A DNA stretch of 64,000 bases, from positions 186,001-250,000 of the forward strand of contig JBEIQE010000001.1 of assembly GCA_040376705.1 (NCBI GenBank), written 5' to 3'. This document shows positions 33,678 through 42,348 of the stretch, piece after piece. The first letter of the stretch is position 1. Every line of letters starts with the position of its first letter. The DNA is from JBEIQE01 sp040376705 (GTDB lineage Bacteria; Pseudomonadota; Alphaproteobacteria; UBA2400). The notes beneath the pieces were generated by a model. That model was not told where the DNA came from. It saw only the letters and a program-made list of their open reading frames with translations, and ran no database searches. The position numbers and the translations under genes were made by a program.

Positions 33678-34190
33678 ATGCGCTTTGCCCTCGTTCTGGC
33701 CATGGTTGGTTTGGTGTTCACGTCTTCTGCCCATGCAGCATTGCCAAGTTGCGCGAGCGATGGCGAACGTCAGGCCATGCTGGTGCGCGGTCTGCAGTCG
33801 TATCTCATGATGGCTGCTGTCGCCTGCAACCAGAGTGATGCTTACAACAAGTTCATCAATAATAATCAGGCCGAGCTTTCGCGTCAGGGGCACTCGCTCA
33901 AGGCTTATTTCCAGCGCGTTTATGGCGGCAGCTCTGAGACCCACCTCAACAAGTTCATTACCGAAATTGCCAATGAGTGGTCGCAGGTGCATATGGCCAA
34001 TATGACCAACTACTGCAAATCCACATGGGATATGATGTATCAGCTTGAGAAGCAGCCCATGCCACTGACCGAGGTTTCCAAAGGCATAGCAGCGCAGCCC
34101 GGAGTAACCAATGCCATGTGCAGTGGTGTAGCCACTGGCTTGGCTACGCGTGTGGCTTCCGCTCAGGCACCTGCGGCACAATCGCGCTAA
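33678..34190 (+). CDS. secreted hypothetical protein
   Basis: A 170-residue exported protein. A signal peptide covers about residues 1-20 (MRFALVLAMVGLVFTSSAHA, cleaved after AHA). The mature part has four cysteines (near residues 25, 50, 114 and 154), which could form two disulphides, and is predicted mainly helical. ATG 33678 has GGAG 6 bases upstream. It is followed 48 bases later by an efflux-pump pair on the same strand, and may be cotranscribed with it. No family was recognised. Confidence 0.65.
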   Translation: MRFALVLAMVGLVFTSSAHAALPSCASDGERQAMLVRGLQSYLMMAAVACNQSDAYNKFINNNQAELSRQGHSLKAYFQRVYGGSSETHLNKFITEIANEWSQVHMANMTNYCKSTWDMMYQLEKQPMPLTEVSKGIAAQPGVTNAMCSGVATGLATRVASAQAPAAQSR

Positions 34191-34238
34191 TTCACGCGCT
34201 AGCTTGCCTTAAACGTCAGCTCTTTTCATATTAGGGGC

Positions 34239-35231
34239 ATGACTTCCGCCGAAATGAGCGCCAAACGGCGCAGCCTGCTTACCCATCTTGCTTTTGTTGT
34301 TGCAGTGCTTTTAAGCGCAGGTTTTGTCTGGCACTATTTTGTCGGCAGCCGTCAGGTTGAAACTGATAACGCTTATGTAGGTGCTGATAGTGCCGAGATC
34401 ATGGCGCTGGTCAGTGGCTCGGTCGCCAGTGTGAATGTGGAAGAAACCCAGATTGTAAAGGCAGGCGATGTTCTGCTGACTATTGATAAGGCAGATGCCG
34501 AGTTGAAGCTGCGTATGGCGCAGGCTGAACTTGAGCAGGCCCGCCGTACGGTGCAGCAGGCCCGTGGGATGACCTCGGCTCTGCAATCAGCACTCGAGAC
34601 CGCCAAGTCAGATCTTGCGCGCACGACCGAGCTGGCTCGTCGTGGCAACTCACCCCAGCAAACCCTGCAGCATGATGCTGACCGCGTTCGCGCGGCCGAG
34701 GCCGAGTTGCTGGTAAACCAGACGATTGCCGGCGAAGGCGAGATTGATGATCAGCCCGTTGTACAGCTGCAGCAGGTAGCGGTTGATACTGCGACGCTTG
34801 ATCTTGAGCGCACCACCATCCGTTCGCCGATTGATGGCGTGGTAGCCAAGCGTAATGTGCAGGTAGGCCAGTATATTACGCCCAATATGGCGGTTATGGC
34901 CGTAGTGCCTGTGCATGCTGCTTATGTGGATGCCAATTTTAAAGAGTCGCAGCTTGCCCGCGTTAAGGTAGGGCAGGCAGTTGAGCTGACCTCTGATCTT
35001 TATGGCAGTTCGGTCGTCTACCATGGCCGTGTGGCTGGTATTGGTGGCGGTACGGGATCGGCCTTCGCGCTTATTCCGGCGCAAAATGCCACTGGTAACT
35101 GGATCAAGATTGTGCAGCGTCTGCCCGTGCGAATAACGCTCAATCCCCAAGAGCTTGAAGCCAACCCGCTGCGCGTCGGCCTGTCGATGAACGCTGTGGT
35201 CGATATCACTTCGCCAGCAGCTGGCGAGTAA
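34239..35231 (+). CDS. emrA: HlyD/EmrA-family periplasmic adaptor
   Basis: A 330-residue membrane-fusion protein linking an inner-membrane transporter to an outer-membrane channel. One membrane segment near residues 15-34 (LAFVVAVLLSAGFVWHYFVG) is followed by the lipoyl-like half DNAYVGADSAEIMALVSGSV, a coiled-coil hairpin at about residues 85-180, and the second half with TIRSPIDGVVAKRNVQVGQY. The EmrA type is shown by VETDNAYV and by the partner gene five bases downstream. It exports drugs or other hydrophobic compounds together with that transporter. Confidence 0.88.
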   Translation: MTSAEMSAKRRSLLTHLAFVVAVLLSAGFVWHYFVGSRQVETDNAYVGADSAEIMALVSGSVASVNVEETQIVKAGDVLLTIDKADAELKLRMAQAELEQARRTVQQARGMTSALQSALETAKSDLARTTELARRGNSPQQTLQHDADRVRAAEAELLVNQTIAGEGEIDDQPVVQLQQVAVDTATLDLERTTIRSPIDGVVAKRNVQVGQYITPNMAVMAVVPVHAAYVDANFKESQLARVKVGQAVELTSDLYGSSVVYHGRVAGIGGGTGSAFALIPAQNATGNWIKIVQRLPVRITLNPQELEANPLRVGLSMNAVVDITSPAAGE

Positions 35232-35236
35232 CATGA

Positions 35237-36796
35237 ATGATCGCCAGCCTCAAAAATCCATCTGAGCAAGCGCCCTTAACTGGCCCTATGCTGTGGATAG
35301 CAGCTATTGTGCTGGCGCTGGCTAACTTCATGGTCATTATGGATATGACCATCGCTAATGTCTCCATCGCGCATATTGCGGGTTCTCTGGCTGTAAGCCC
35401 CACCGAGGGTGCATGGGTTATTACATCTTATGCTGTAGCCGAGGCCATTATCGTGCCGCTGACGGGCTGGCTCTCAGCCCGCTTTGGCACAGTTAAAGTC
35501 TTCCTCGCGTGTATTCTGCTCTTCGGGTTATTCTCCGCCCTGTGCGGCATGGCGTGGAGCCTGTCATCGCTTGTGGCGTTCCGTATCATGCAGGGTTTGG
35601 CGGGCGGGCCGATGATGCCACTGTCGCAAACACTGCTGCGCCGTATCTTCCCGCCAGAAAAACAGAATGCCGCAATCGGCCTGTGGAGCATGACCACCGT
35701 GGTGGGCCCTATCGCTGGCCCCATTCTGGGCGGTTGGCTCAATGATACGGCGGGCTGGTCATGGGCGTTTTATATTAATGTACCTATCGCCATCATCGTG
35801 TTCTTTGTGAGCATGCGCATGATGCTGCGCTACGAAACTGACCTGCGCCGTGCGCGGATTGACTATATCGGCATGATCCTGCTGGTCATATGGGTGGGTG
35901 CCTTGCAGCTGATGCTTGATAAGGGCAGGGAGCTCGACTGGTTTGGCTCACCCTTCATTGTGGCCATGGCCATAGTCGCGGTCGTCGGTATGGCAGCTTT
36001 TATCATTTGGGAGCTGACTGAAGAGCACCCGGCGGTTGATCTGCGATTATTTAAATCGCGAAGTTTTGCGATAGGCGTGATGTGCTCAAGCGGTGCCTTT
36101 GGTGCCTTTTTTGCCTCGATCGTGCTGCTACCGTTATGGCTGCAAACCAACCAGGGCTATACCGCCACATGGGCTGGTTATGCCATGGCGGTAAACGGTA
36201 TATTTGCTGTTGTTATGGGGCCGATTGTGGCCAGTGTCCTCATGCCGCGGGTCGACCCGCGCTTCCTGGCCAGTTACGGCCTGACGGTGCTGGCGGGCAT
36301 AGCATGGATGCGCGGCGGGTTTACGCCGGATATCGACTTCTTCCATGTCATGCTGCCACAGCTCATTCAGGGCTCGGCTATGCCGTTCTTCTTCATTCCG
36401 CTGATGGTGATTGCTATGGCGGATGTTAAGCCGCAGGACATGGCCTCAGCTGCGGGTTTGTTCAACTTTATTCGTACACTTTGTGTGGCCTTCGCGACCG
36501 CGATAACCACCACACTCTGGGCGGATGATACGATTGCCAGCCGTGAGCAGATTGTAACGCATATCTCGATGCTTAATCAGCCGACAGTGGAGACCATGAA
36601 CAGCATGACCAACATGGGCATGCCGATGGAAACCGCGCGTGGGATGGTCGATCATATCGTGCAGACGCAGGCATCCACCATCGCGACAGTGCATATCTTC
36701 CAGGGTACGGCTTTCCTGTTCCTGCTTGCAGCTGCCATCATCTGGATTGCCAAGCCACCCAGAAGGGGCGCGGCCATCCCCAGTGATGCGCATTAA
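35237..36796 (+). CDS. emrB: DHA2-family MFS efflux transporter
   Basis: A 519-residue major-facilitator protein with about 14 membrane segments, of the EmrB/QacA (DHA2) type. FMVIMDMTIANVSIAHIAG carries the D-x-T-I-x-N-V-A-like motif of segment 1, GWLSARFGTVK is motif A, and AFRIMQGLAGGPMMP and GPIAGPILGGWL are motifs B and C. It is proton-driven export of toxic compounds through the adaptor encoded just upstream. The start has no strong ribosome site and lies 5 bases after the adaptor stop, consistent with coupling. Substrates cannot be read from the sequence. Confidence 0.9.
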   Translation: MIASLKNPSEQAPLTGPMLWIAAIVLALANFMVIMDMTIANVSIAHIAGSLAVSPTEGAWVITSYAVAEAIIVPLTGWLSARFGTVKVFLACILLFGLFSALCGMAWSLSSLVAFRIMQGLAGGPMMPLSQTLLRRIFPPEKQNAAIGLWSMTTVVGPIAGPILGGWLNDTAGWSWAFYINVPIAIIVFFVSMRMMLRYETDLRRARIDYIGMILLVIWVGALQLMLDKGRELDWFGSPFIVAMAIVAVVGMAAFIIWELTEEHPAVDLRLFKSRSFAIGVMCSSGAFGAFFASIVLLPLWLQTNQGYTATWAGYAMAVNGIFAVVMGPIVASVLMPRVDPRFLASYGLTVLAGIAWMRGGFTPDIDFFHVMLPQLIQGSAMPFFFIPLMVIAMADVKPQDMASAAGLFNFIRTLCVAFATAITTTLWADDTIASREQIVTHISMLNQPTVETMNSMTNMGMPMETARGMVDHIVQTQASTIATVHIFQGTAFLFLLAAAIIWIAKPPRRGAAIPSDAH

Positions 36797-37465
36797 TTAG
36801 CGTAGTGCTGGCTGGTGCTGACCGGGAATTCTGCCTTCTGCGTAGACACGGCTTACAATAATGAGTCGGTCTTCACCCTCGTAGAGGTAGGGCTCGCCAT
36901 GCCATGCCGGTTTGTTTTGGTGTGGCGCATTCGGGTTGTCATCGCCGCGCCATGCTGCGATGGATAAGGCAGGCGGGGCTGCCAGCTTGGCATGCAGCTC
37001 AGGCGTTACAATTATTCCAGCCCAGCTTTCGGTAGGGGGAATATCCTTAGTGTTAGCAAAAATGGTGCGCGGGCCGCGCAGATAGACAATCGAGGTTTTT
37101 TCTAGTCCGGTAACCGTATCGGTGTGCAGCATCTCGGCGTAGGGGAAGTTTTGTGCCATGCGGCTGCGCGGCTCAAAGCTCAGTACACTGGTATCAAGGC
37201 CAGCTGCAAGTTCAGCGTAGCTTGGCACTAATGCGTTTATCAGCTCGGTTTTGCCGTTGCCGCGTGGCAGAGTTTGCTCGAAATAGGCTGTAAGGTTTTT
37301 GCGTGCTGCTACAGAGTCTGTGGGGTTGTGGTGCCAGCCATGAATGGTATAGGCGTGCTGGTCTTCAAACCGCACCAGGTCATGGCGGGTAAGGCCGTTA
37401 ACATAGCCAATTGCAGCTGGGGGCAGGCTCAGGCGGCTGAACATGGCCAACGGGCCATTCTCCAC
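36797..37465 (-). CDS. DUF1826-like hypothetical protein, uncertain start
   Basis: A soluble protein with a HTDTVTG segment near residue 113 (PYAEMLHTDTVTGLEKTSIV) followed by YLRGPRTIF, resembling the metal-binding His and strand of DUF1826 proteins, though the likeness is weak. The listed GTG start has no ribosome site. The frame continues upstream in good-looking protein (GLQDWLIKTPSPVGFAPLND) to a TAA at 37538-37540, three codons after an ATG at 37549. Either a rare start codon is used, with AGGA at 37514-37517 favouring CTG or ATT near 37507, or the gene has a nonsense mutation. Convergent with emrB, with its stop right after. Confidence 0.55.
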   Translation of the reverse strand: MENGPLAMFSRLSLPPAAIGYVNGLTRHDLVRFEDQHAYTIHGWHHNPTDSVAARKNLTAYFEQTLPRGNGKTELINALVPSYAELAAGLDTSVLSFEPRSRMAQNFPYAEMLHTDTVTGLEKTSIVYLRGPRTIFANTKDIPPTESWAGIIVTPELHAKLAAPPALSIAAWRGDDNPNAPHQNKPAWHGEPYLYEGEDRLIIVSRVYAEGRIPGQHQPALR

Positions 37466-37600
37466 ATCATTAAGCGGAGCAAAGCCAACGGGTGATGGCG
37501 TTTTAATCAGCCAGTCCTGCAGGCCGGGGCGCGGGTTTTAAATTTGCATGGCTGCAGAATATGAAAAAGGCGTTAGCCAGCGCAATACAAAAGGACAAAG

Positions 37601-37631
37601 AAAAAGGGCGTCGGATTGCTCCGACGCCCTT
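37601..37631 (-). terminator. intrinsic terminator after the OmpA-like gene
   Basis: A perfect 12-bp stem (AAGGGCGTCGGA with TCCGACGCCCTT) around TTGC or GCAA, followed by a T run on the minus strand. It lies 18 bases past the OmpA-like stop codon. Confidence 0.95.
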
Positions 37632-37649
37632 GAACTTCAGTTGCCTGAA

Positions 37650-38687
37650 TTACTTCAGGATAACCTGTACGCGACGGTTCTGCGCTTCGCGAACGCCATC
37701 GGCGGTCGGAACCAGCGGCTGGCTTTCGCCCTTGGCGAAAACAGCGATCTGGGCGGCAGGAATGCCCTTGGCGATCAGAGCCTGACGGACAACGTCCGCA
37801 CGGCGCTGCGACAGGCGCATATTAAAGCGATCGCTACCCGAACGGTCGGCGTGACCGGTGATTTCCAGCGTGGTCACACGAGCCTGCTGGGCGTTCGATG
37901 CTGCAGCAGCAACGATACGGTCAGCTTCAGGTGTGAGGTTCGACTTGGCGAAGTCGAAGAACACGATGTAGTTGTTCGGAACCATCGGAGCAGCAGGAGC
38001 GGCTTCGGCGGCTACCGGTGTCGGAACTGCTTCAGGAAGGGCAGCTGCCTTCGGGAAGAGGTAACGCAGACCAACGGTTACAGTGTGGTTCTCGTAGTCG
38101 CCATCGATCTGGGTAGCAGCGGCCGAGGTGAACTCGGTGTCGCCGGTACGGAAGTAGCGATAGTCAACACCAGCGAACAGGTTCGGGTGGATGGCGTATT
38201 CAACACCAGCAATTGCCTGATAAGCAAAAACGGTATCGTCGTCATCTACTGTGGTTGCCAGTGTGGTACCGATGCTGTCGGCGTTTACACGGGCGAGACC
38301 GGCACCAGCGCCGATGTACGGGGTGAACTTGGTACCTGTGGGGATGCCATAGATAACGTCAGCCATGAGCGAGTAAACGTTCATGTCGCCATCGTTAGGG
38401 GCACCGGCGCCAACGCCAGTGATTTCGCCAACCTGGTTCAGACGGGCAGCGAACTCACCCTGCAGGCGGATGCCGTTTTCAAACTGCCAGCCAGCTGAGA
38501 GGATACCGGCGAAGCCGAGATCGAGCTCAACATCGTTGGTGTTGGTTGCGTCGTCGAATTCGGAATCCGAGGGGAAGCCTACACCAACGTTACCACCAAG
38601 ATAGAAACCATTGTCGGCGTTAGCGGCTACGGGGAGGAGCAGTGCAATTGCAGCAACTGCGCCAAGGAGACGGGGGTGCAGAGTCAT
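37650..38687 (-). CDS. OmpA-family outer membrane protein
   Basis: A 345-residue protein in two parts. A signal peptide (LLGAVAAIALLLPVAANA, cleaved near residue 24) leads into an eight-strand beta barrel, seen as alternating strands beginning NGFYLGGNVGVGFPSDSEF and ending in VTVGLRYLF near residue 215. A Pro/Ala linker follows, then a C-terminal OmpA domain (NNYIVFFDFAKSNLTPEA, ITGHADRSGSDRFNMRLSQ, RRADVV) whose aspartate and arginine bind peptidoglycan. It ties the outer membrane to the wall. A strong terminator follows, so the gene is its own unit. Confidence 0.92.
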   Translation of the reverse strand: MTLHPRLLGAVAAIALLLPVAANADNGFYLGGNVGVGFPSDSEFDDATNTNDVELDLGFAGILSAGWQFENGIRLQGEFAARLNQVGEITGVGAGAPNDGDMNVYSLMADVIYGIPTGTKFTPYIGAGAGLARVNADSIGTTLATTVDDDDTVFAYQAIAGVEYAIHPNLFAGVDYRYFRTGDTEFTSAAATQIDGDYENHTVTVGLRYLFPKAAALPEAVPTPVAAEAAPAAPMVPNNYIVFFDFAKSNLTPEADRIVAAAASNAQQARVTTLEITGHADRSGSDRFNMRLSQRRADVVRQALIAKGIPAAQIAVFAKGESQPLVPTADGVREAQNRRVQVILK

Positions 38688-38991
38688 TCGATGATCACCT
38701 TCTAAAACACTAAGTTAATTTGGCTGCGTAACCTACGCGCCCAAGACAGGATTGCAATACTCTGAGTTCGCAGGGTTTTCACCACAAGGTTACGTAAAAA
38801 CAGGCGTTTTTCGCAGCTGTGGCTGTGCAGCAACAATCTGTTAAGCAAGGTTACGAGTCGTTTAACCTTTACGGGAGGAGTTAAAGCTATTTAGCAAGGT
38901 TTTTCATGTTACAATTGCGAAGAAGCAGGAATACTGCCGGAATGACTGTTACGGCTTTAACTGAGATTAATGGCAAACGGGGTTTACGAAA
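38688..38991. other. intergenic region between the divergent ompA-like and pilin-like genes
   Basis: About 300 bases with no gene of coding quality. It must hold both promoters. GGGAGGAG at 38873 and a TTAA-CTGAGA-TTAA pair at 38957 were noted; neither matches a known box well. No hairpin with a T run was seen. Confidence 0.5.
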
Positions 38992-39582
38992 ATGATGAGA
39001 CTGCGGCGCAAGCGTAAAGGTTTTTCCCTGCTCGAAGCATCTATCGTGCTCGGAATTGTAGGTACAGTTACCGCTGCCATCTGGCAGGTAATGGCCAGCT
39101 CCAAGCAGGCCTCGATGTCGGCCACGCTCTATCAGCAGGTACAGCTCAGCTCGCGCAATATCCGCGATTACTTCTCAGGCCGTGCCTTACCCTCAACGGT
39201 GGCTGATATGAGCACCTATTCAAACACCAAAATGCGCGAAGCAGGCGTGTTCCCTGAAGATATGTGCCCGGCCAATTGTGTTTCGGGTAGCGTAACCAGT
39301 ATCAGGCATATTTATGGCGGCACGACTGTGTTTGCCTTGCCGGCGAGTGGCGGTTTGCCGGTGCCCAACCAGTTCTCGCTCACCTTCGATCCTATTCCCA
39401 AGCGTGGCTGCGCCGAGCTGGCGATGAAGCTATCGTCGCGCTCGTCTGAATTGGGCTTGGTAAGTTTCAAGATCAACAGCGAAACGGCGATTACATCGTT
39501 CCCGATTTCGCTGACAACAGCGGATAGCGATTGTGAAGCCACCGATAACGAGCTGGTACTGGTCTTCAAGATCCGCAATTAA
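38992..39582 (+). CDS. type IV prepilin-like protein
   Basis: A 196-residue protein with a classical prepilin start: basic leader MMRLRRKRKG, then FSLLEASIVLGIVGTVTAAI, the hydrophobic helix with the conserved glutamate at +5. Cleavage would come after the glycine at residue 10, followed by methylation of phenylalanine. The rest is a globular domain with four cysteines (two in MCPANC, others near residues 142 and 184) that could form disulphides. It is longer than minor pilins of Flp type and resembles PilS-like type IVb pilins. No pilus assembly gene lies close by. Its tail overlaps the convergent HMG-CoA lyase gene by 17 bases. Confidence 0.75.
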   Translation: MMRLRRKRKGFSLLEASIVLGIVGTVTAAIWQVMASSKQASMSATLYQQVQLSSRNIRDYFSGRALPSTVADMSTYSNTKMREAGVFPEDMCPANCVSGSVTSIRHIYGGTTVFALPASGGLPVPNQFSLTFDPIPKRGCAELAMKLSSRSSELGLVSFKINSETAITSFPISLTTADSDCEATDNELVLVFKIRN

Positions 39583-40474
39583 GCTTGCTGCACAGGGCCT
39601 TGCCGGCGCGGCTGGCATTCGGCCGGTTCAGCACATTGCTGATCCAGACGCCGGTAGCTGCCAGTTTGACGCTATCCACACCGGTTGCAAGGCCTTGGCC
39701 TTCGCAGAAGCGCACAACATCCTCACTCGCAACGTTACCGGTCGCGCCGGGCGCATAGGGGCAGCCACCCAGCCCACCAACCGAGCTATCGACCGTGCGT
39801 ATGCCATACTCGAACGCCACTGTAAGGTTGGCGAGTGCTTGGCCATAAGTATCATGAAAATGCGCGGCTAATTGCGCTGCCTTGAATTCGCTGGTGAGCT
39901 GCTTGAACAGCGTACGCGTGCTGGCCATGGTGCCAGTGCCAATGGTATCGCCAATTGAAACCTCAACACACCCGAGCTTGAAAAGCTCTGCCGTAACCCT
40001 GGTTGCAGCAGCAGGGTCGATATCGCCCTCAAATGGGCAGCCGAGTGCACATGAGACGTAACCACGTACCGGTATGCCTTTGGCTTTGGCAGCAACCGTA
40101 ACTTCGGCAATACGGGCGAGGCTCTCGGCAATGCTCGCGTTGGTGTTTTTCTGGCTGAAGCTCTCGGATGCTGCAGTAAACACTGACACATGCTGCGCGC
40201 CGGCGGCTACGGCATCTTCAAACCCGCGCAGGTTAGGCACCAGCACCCAATACTTTTTGCCAGCCTCAGGCAATACAGCTTTCAGCACATCTGCCGAGCC
40301 AGCCATTTGTGGTACCCATTTAGGCGAGACAAAAGCCCCCGCTTCGATATGTACCAAGCCGCAATCAGCCAAGCGCTTGATCAGCTCGATCTTGGTAGCG
40401 GTGTCGATGTTTAGGGATTCGTTTTGCAGGCCATCGCGTGGGCCGACTTCAACAATTGTAACGCTATTGCTCAT
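39566..40474 (-). CDS. hydroxymethylglutaryl-CoA lyase
   Basis: A 302-residue HMGL-like TIM-barrel enzyme that cleaves 3-hydroxy-3-methylglutaryl-CoA to acetyl-CoA and acetoacetate, the last step of leucine breakdown. GPRDGLQNE, with the catalytic arginine, opens the protein. HFHDTYGQALAN supplies the metal-binding histidines, and GGLGGCPYAPGATGN carries the catalytic cysteine on the flexible loop. Its ATG overlaps the stop of the carboxylase subunit (ATGA), so the two are coupled. A citramalate-type or other HMGL-like activity is less likely given this partner. Confidence 0.92.
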   Translation of the reverse strand: MSNSVTIVEVGPRDGLQNESLNIDTATKIELIKRLADCGLVHIEAGAFVSPKWVPQMAGSADVLKAVLPEAGKKYWVLVPNLRGFEDAVAAGAQHVSVFTAASESFSQKNTNASIAESLARIAEVTVAAKAKGIPVRGYVSCALGCPFEGDIDPAAATRVTAELFKLGCVEVSIGDTIGTGTMASTRTLFKQLTSEFKAAQLAAHFHDTYGQALANLTVAFEYGIRTVDSSVGGLGGCPYAPGATGNVASEDVVRFCEGQGLATGVDSVKLAATGVWISNVLNRPNASRAGKALCSKLNCGS

Positions 40475-42348
40475 GCTGCGGGTTCCCATTCAATCAAATC
40501 GGTGCCTTCGGTTACCTGATCGCCAACTGCGAAGCGCACCATCTTTACCACGCCATCAGCCGGCGCGCGCAGGGTGTGCTCCATCTTCATGGCTTCGAGC
40601 ACAATAATAGCGCTACCGCGCTCGACCTTCTGGCCATCCTTCACATGCACGGCAATCACGCGGCCGGGCATGGGGGCGCGAATATGATGTTCACCATCCT
40701 GCGTGGTGCCAGCGTTAGCCAGCGGGTCGATGATTTCATAGCGGTAATCATCGCCGTTTATAAAGAGCGTGACGGCATCGCTCGTGCGCACGCCATGCAC
40801 CGTGGTTGTGGCATCTGTAGCAATACTGAGCTGATGGGTGACGCCAGCTTCATCGCGTAGCCATACGGTTTGTGTAGCAGGCAAGTTAAGCTTCCAGCCA
40901 CTGCGCTGGGTCCAGGGGGTGGTACCAACTTTAGTGCCAAGGCTTAGAATGGCAGCTGCTAAAAGCCCATCCGCCTGCTCAGGCTTCGGTTGGGCTATAA
41001 TGCCATCCACCTCGCGGTCGAGCCAATTAATGTCCGGCGGCGATTCCGTGAAAACGGCATTACGGGCCAAGCGGCGTAGGATATTGCGGTTGGTGGTAAG
41101 GCCGATAACTTCTGTTTCATCCAGCGCCTTGGCGAGGTTAGCGAGGGCAGTTTTGCGGTCAGCCCCTGTAGTAATGACCTTGGCAATCATCGGGTCGTAA
41201 TGAATGGTAATCGCATCGCCAGCTACCACGCCGCTATCGATACGCGCTGTGGTAGGGAAGTGCAGATGCTCAATCGTGCCGGTTTGTGGCAGGAAGCCAG
41301 CCGCAGCATCCTCGGCATACAAGCGTGCTTCAACTGCGTGACCGGTCGCTTTAATCTCGTTTTGTTGGGCGGGTAGTTTCTCGCCCATGGCCACGCGCAG
41401 CTGCCATTCAACCAGGTCATACCCTGTAATACTCTCGGTAACCGGATGTTCCACCTGCAGGCGGGTGTTCATTTCCATGAAGTAGGGGTTCTTGCCATCC
41501 TCAAGCAAAAACTCAACCGTACCAGCCCCCACATAACCAACAGCGGTAGCTGCCATAACAGCAGCTTTGTGCAGTGTGTCGCGCGAGGCTTGCGGCAGGT
41601 CGGGCGCCGGGGCTTCTTCAATCACCTTCTGGTGGCGACGCTGCAGGGTGCAGTCGCGCTCGAACAGATGCACGGCGTTGCCATGGCTATCGGCAAAAAT
41701 CTGTACTTCCACATGGCGGGGGCGGGCGAGGAAGCGCTCGAGGATCAGGCGTTCATCACCAAAAGATGACTTGGCCACGCTGCGGGTGCCGGGCAGAGCC
41801 TCTTTAAGTTCGGCTACACTATGGGCCACTTTCATGCCTTTGCCGCCACCACCTGCAGATGGCTTGAGGATGAGCGGGAACCCAACCTTCTCAGCAGCAG
41901 CGATGAAGGCGGCATCGCTTTGATCATCGCCCTCATAACCGGGCAAGAGCGGGCCGCCGCCCTTGGCCATTAGCTTTTTGGCGTTAGCTTTATCACCCAT
42001 GGCGCGAATGGCGCTGGCCGGCGGGCCGACGAATACCAGTCCTGCGGCAGCAATCGCATCCGCAAAGGACGCATTCTCGGACAGGAAGCCGTAACCGGGG
42101 TGAATGGCCTCTGCGCCAGTTTCCTGGGCTGCCTTGATGATGGCTGTAAGGGAGAGGTAGCTCTCGCGCGCAGCAGCAGGGCCAATATAAACGGCGCTAT
42201 CGGCCATCCGCACATGCAGCGCATCCTTATCGGCCTCTGAATACACTGCAATAGTGCGCAGGCCCATGCGCTTGGCGGTGCGCATGATGCGGCAGGCAAT
42301 TTCGCCGCGGTTGGCAATAAGCAGGGAGGTAAAGGGGCGGTAGATCAT
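40471..42348 (-). CDS. acyl-CoA carboxylase biotin subunit, methylcrotonyl-CoA type
   Basis: A 625-residue biotin carboxylase plus biotin-carrier protein. LIANRGEIACRI opens the ATP-grasp enzyme; SAGGGGKGMKV is the glycine-rich ATP loop, and the core ends with the MNTRLQVEHPVTE segment. The C-terminal biotinyl domain has EAMKMEH with the biotinylated lysine near residue 588. The HMG-CoA lyase partner points to methylcrotonyl-CoA carboxylase (leucine catabolism), but propionyl-CoA carboxylase is possible from sequence alone. The carboxyltransferase subunit and the isovaleryl-CoA steps are not in this window. It overlaps the potassium-channel gene upstream by four bases. Confidence 0.85.
   Translation of the reverse strand: MIYRPFTSLLIANRGEIACRIMRTAKRMGLRTIAVYSEADKDALHVRMADSAVYIGPAAARESYLSLTAIIKAAQETGAEAIHPGYGFLSENASFADAIAAAGLVFVGPPASAIRAMGDKANAKKLMAKGGGPLLPGYEGDDQSDAAFIAAAEKVGFPLILKPSAGGGGKGMKVAHSVAELKEALPGTRSVAKSSFGDERLILERFLARPRHVEVQIFADSHGNAVHLFERDCTLQRRHQKVIEEAPAPDLPQASRDTLHKAAVMAATAVGYVGAGTVEFLLEDGKNPYFMEMNTRLQVEHPVTESITGYDLVEWQLRVAMGEKLPAQQNEIKATGHAVEARLYAEDAAAGFLPQTGTIEHLHFPTTARIDSGVVAGDAITIHYDPMIAKVITTGADRKTALANLAKALDETEVIGLTTNRNILRRLARNAVFTESPPDINWLDREVDGIIAQPKPEQADGLLAAAILSLGTKVGTTPWTQRSGWKLNLPATQTVWLRDEAGVTHQLSIATDATTTVHGVRTSDAVTLFINGDDYRYEIIDPLANAGTTQDGEHHIRAPMPGRVIAVHVKDGQKVERGSAIIVLEAMKMEHTLRAPADGVVKMVRFAVGDQVTEGTDLIEWEPAA

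Noticed and set aside
37548..38498. Plus-strand frame of about 316 codons opposite the OmpA-like gene
   Set aside because: The minus strand carries a signal peptide, barrel and OmpA domain plus a terminator; the opposite frame is a shadow.
38941..38985. Possible CtrA site (TTAA, six bases, TTAA) upstream of the pilin-like gene
   Set aside because: The CtrA consensus needs seven bases between half-sites; the match is short by one and the region is AT-rich.
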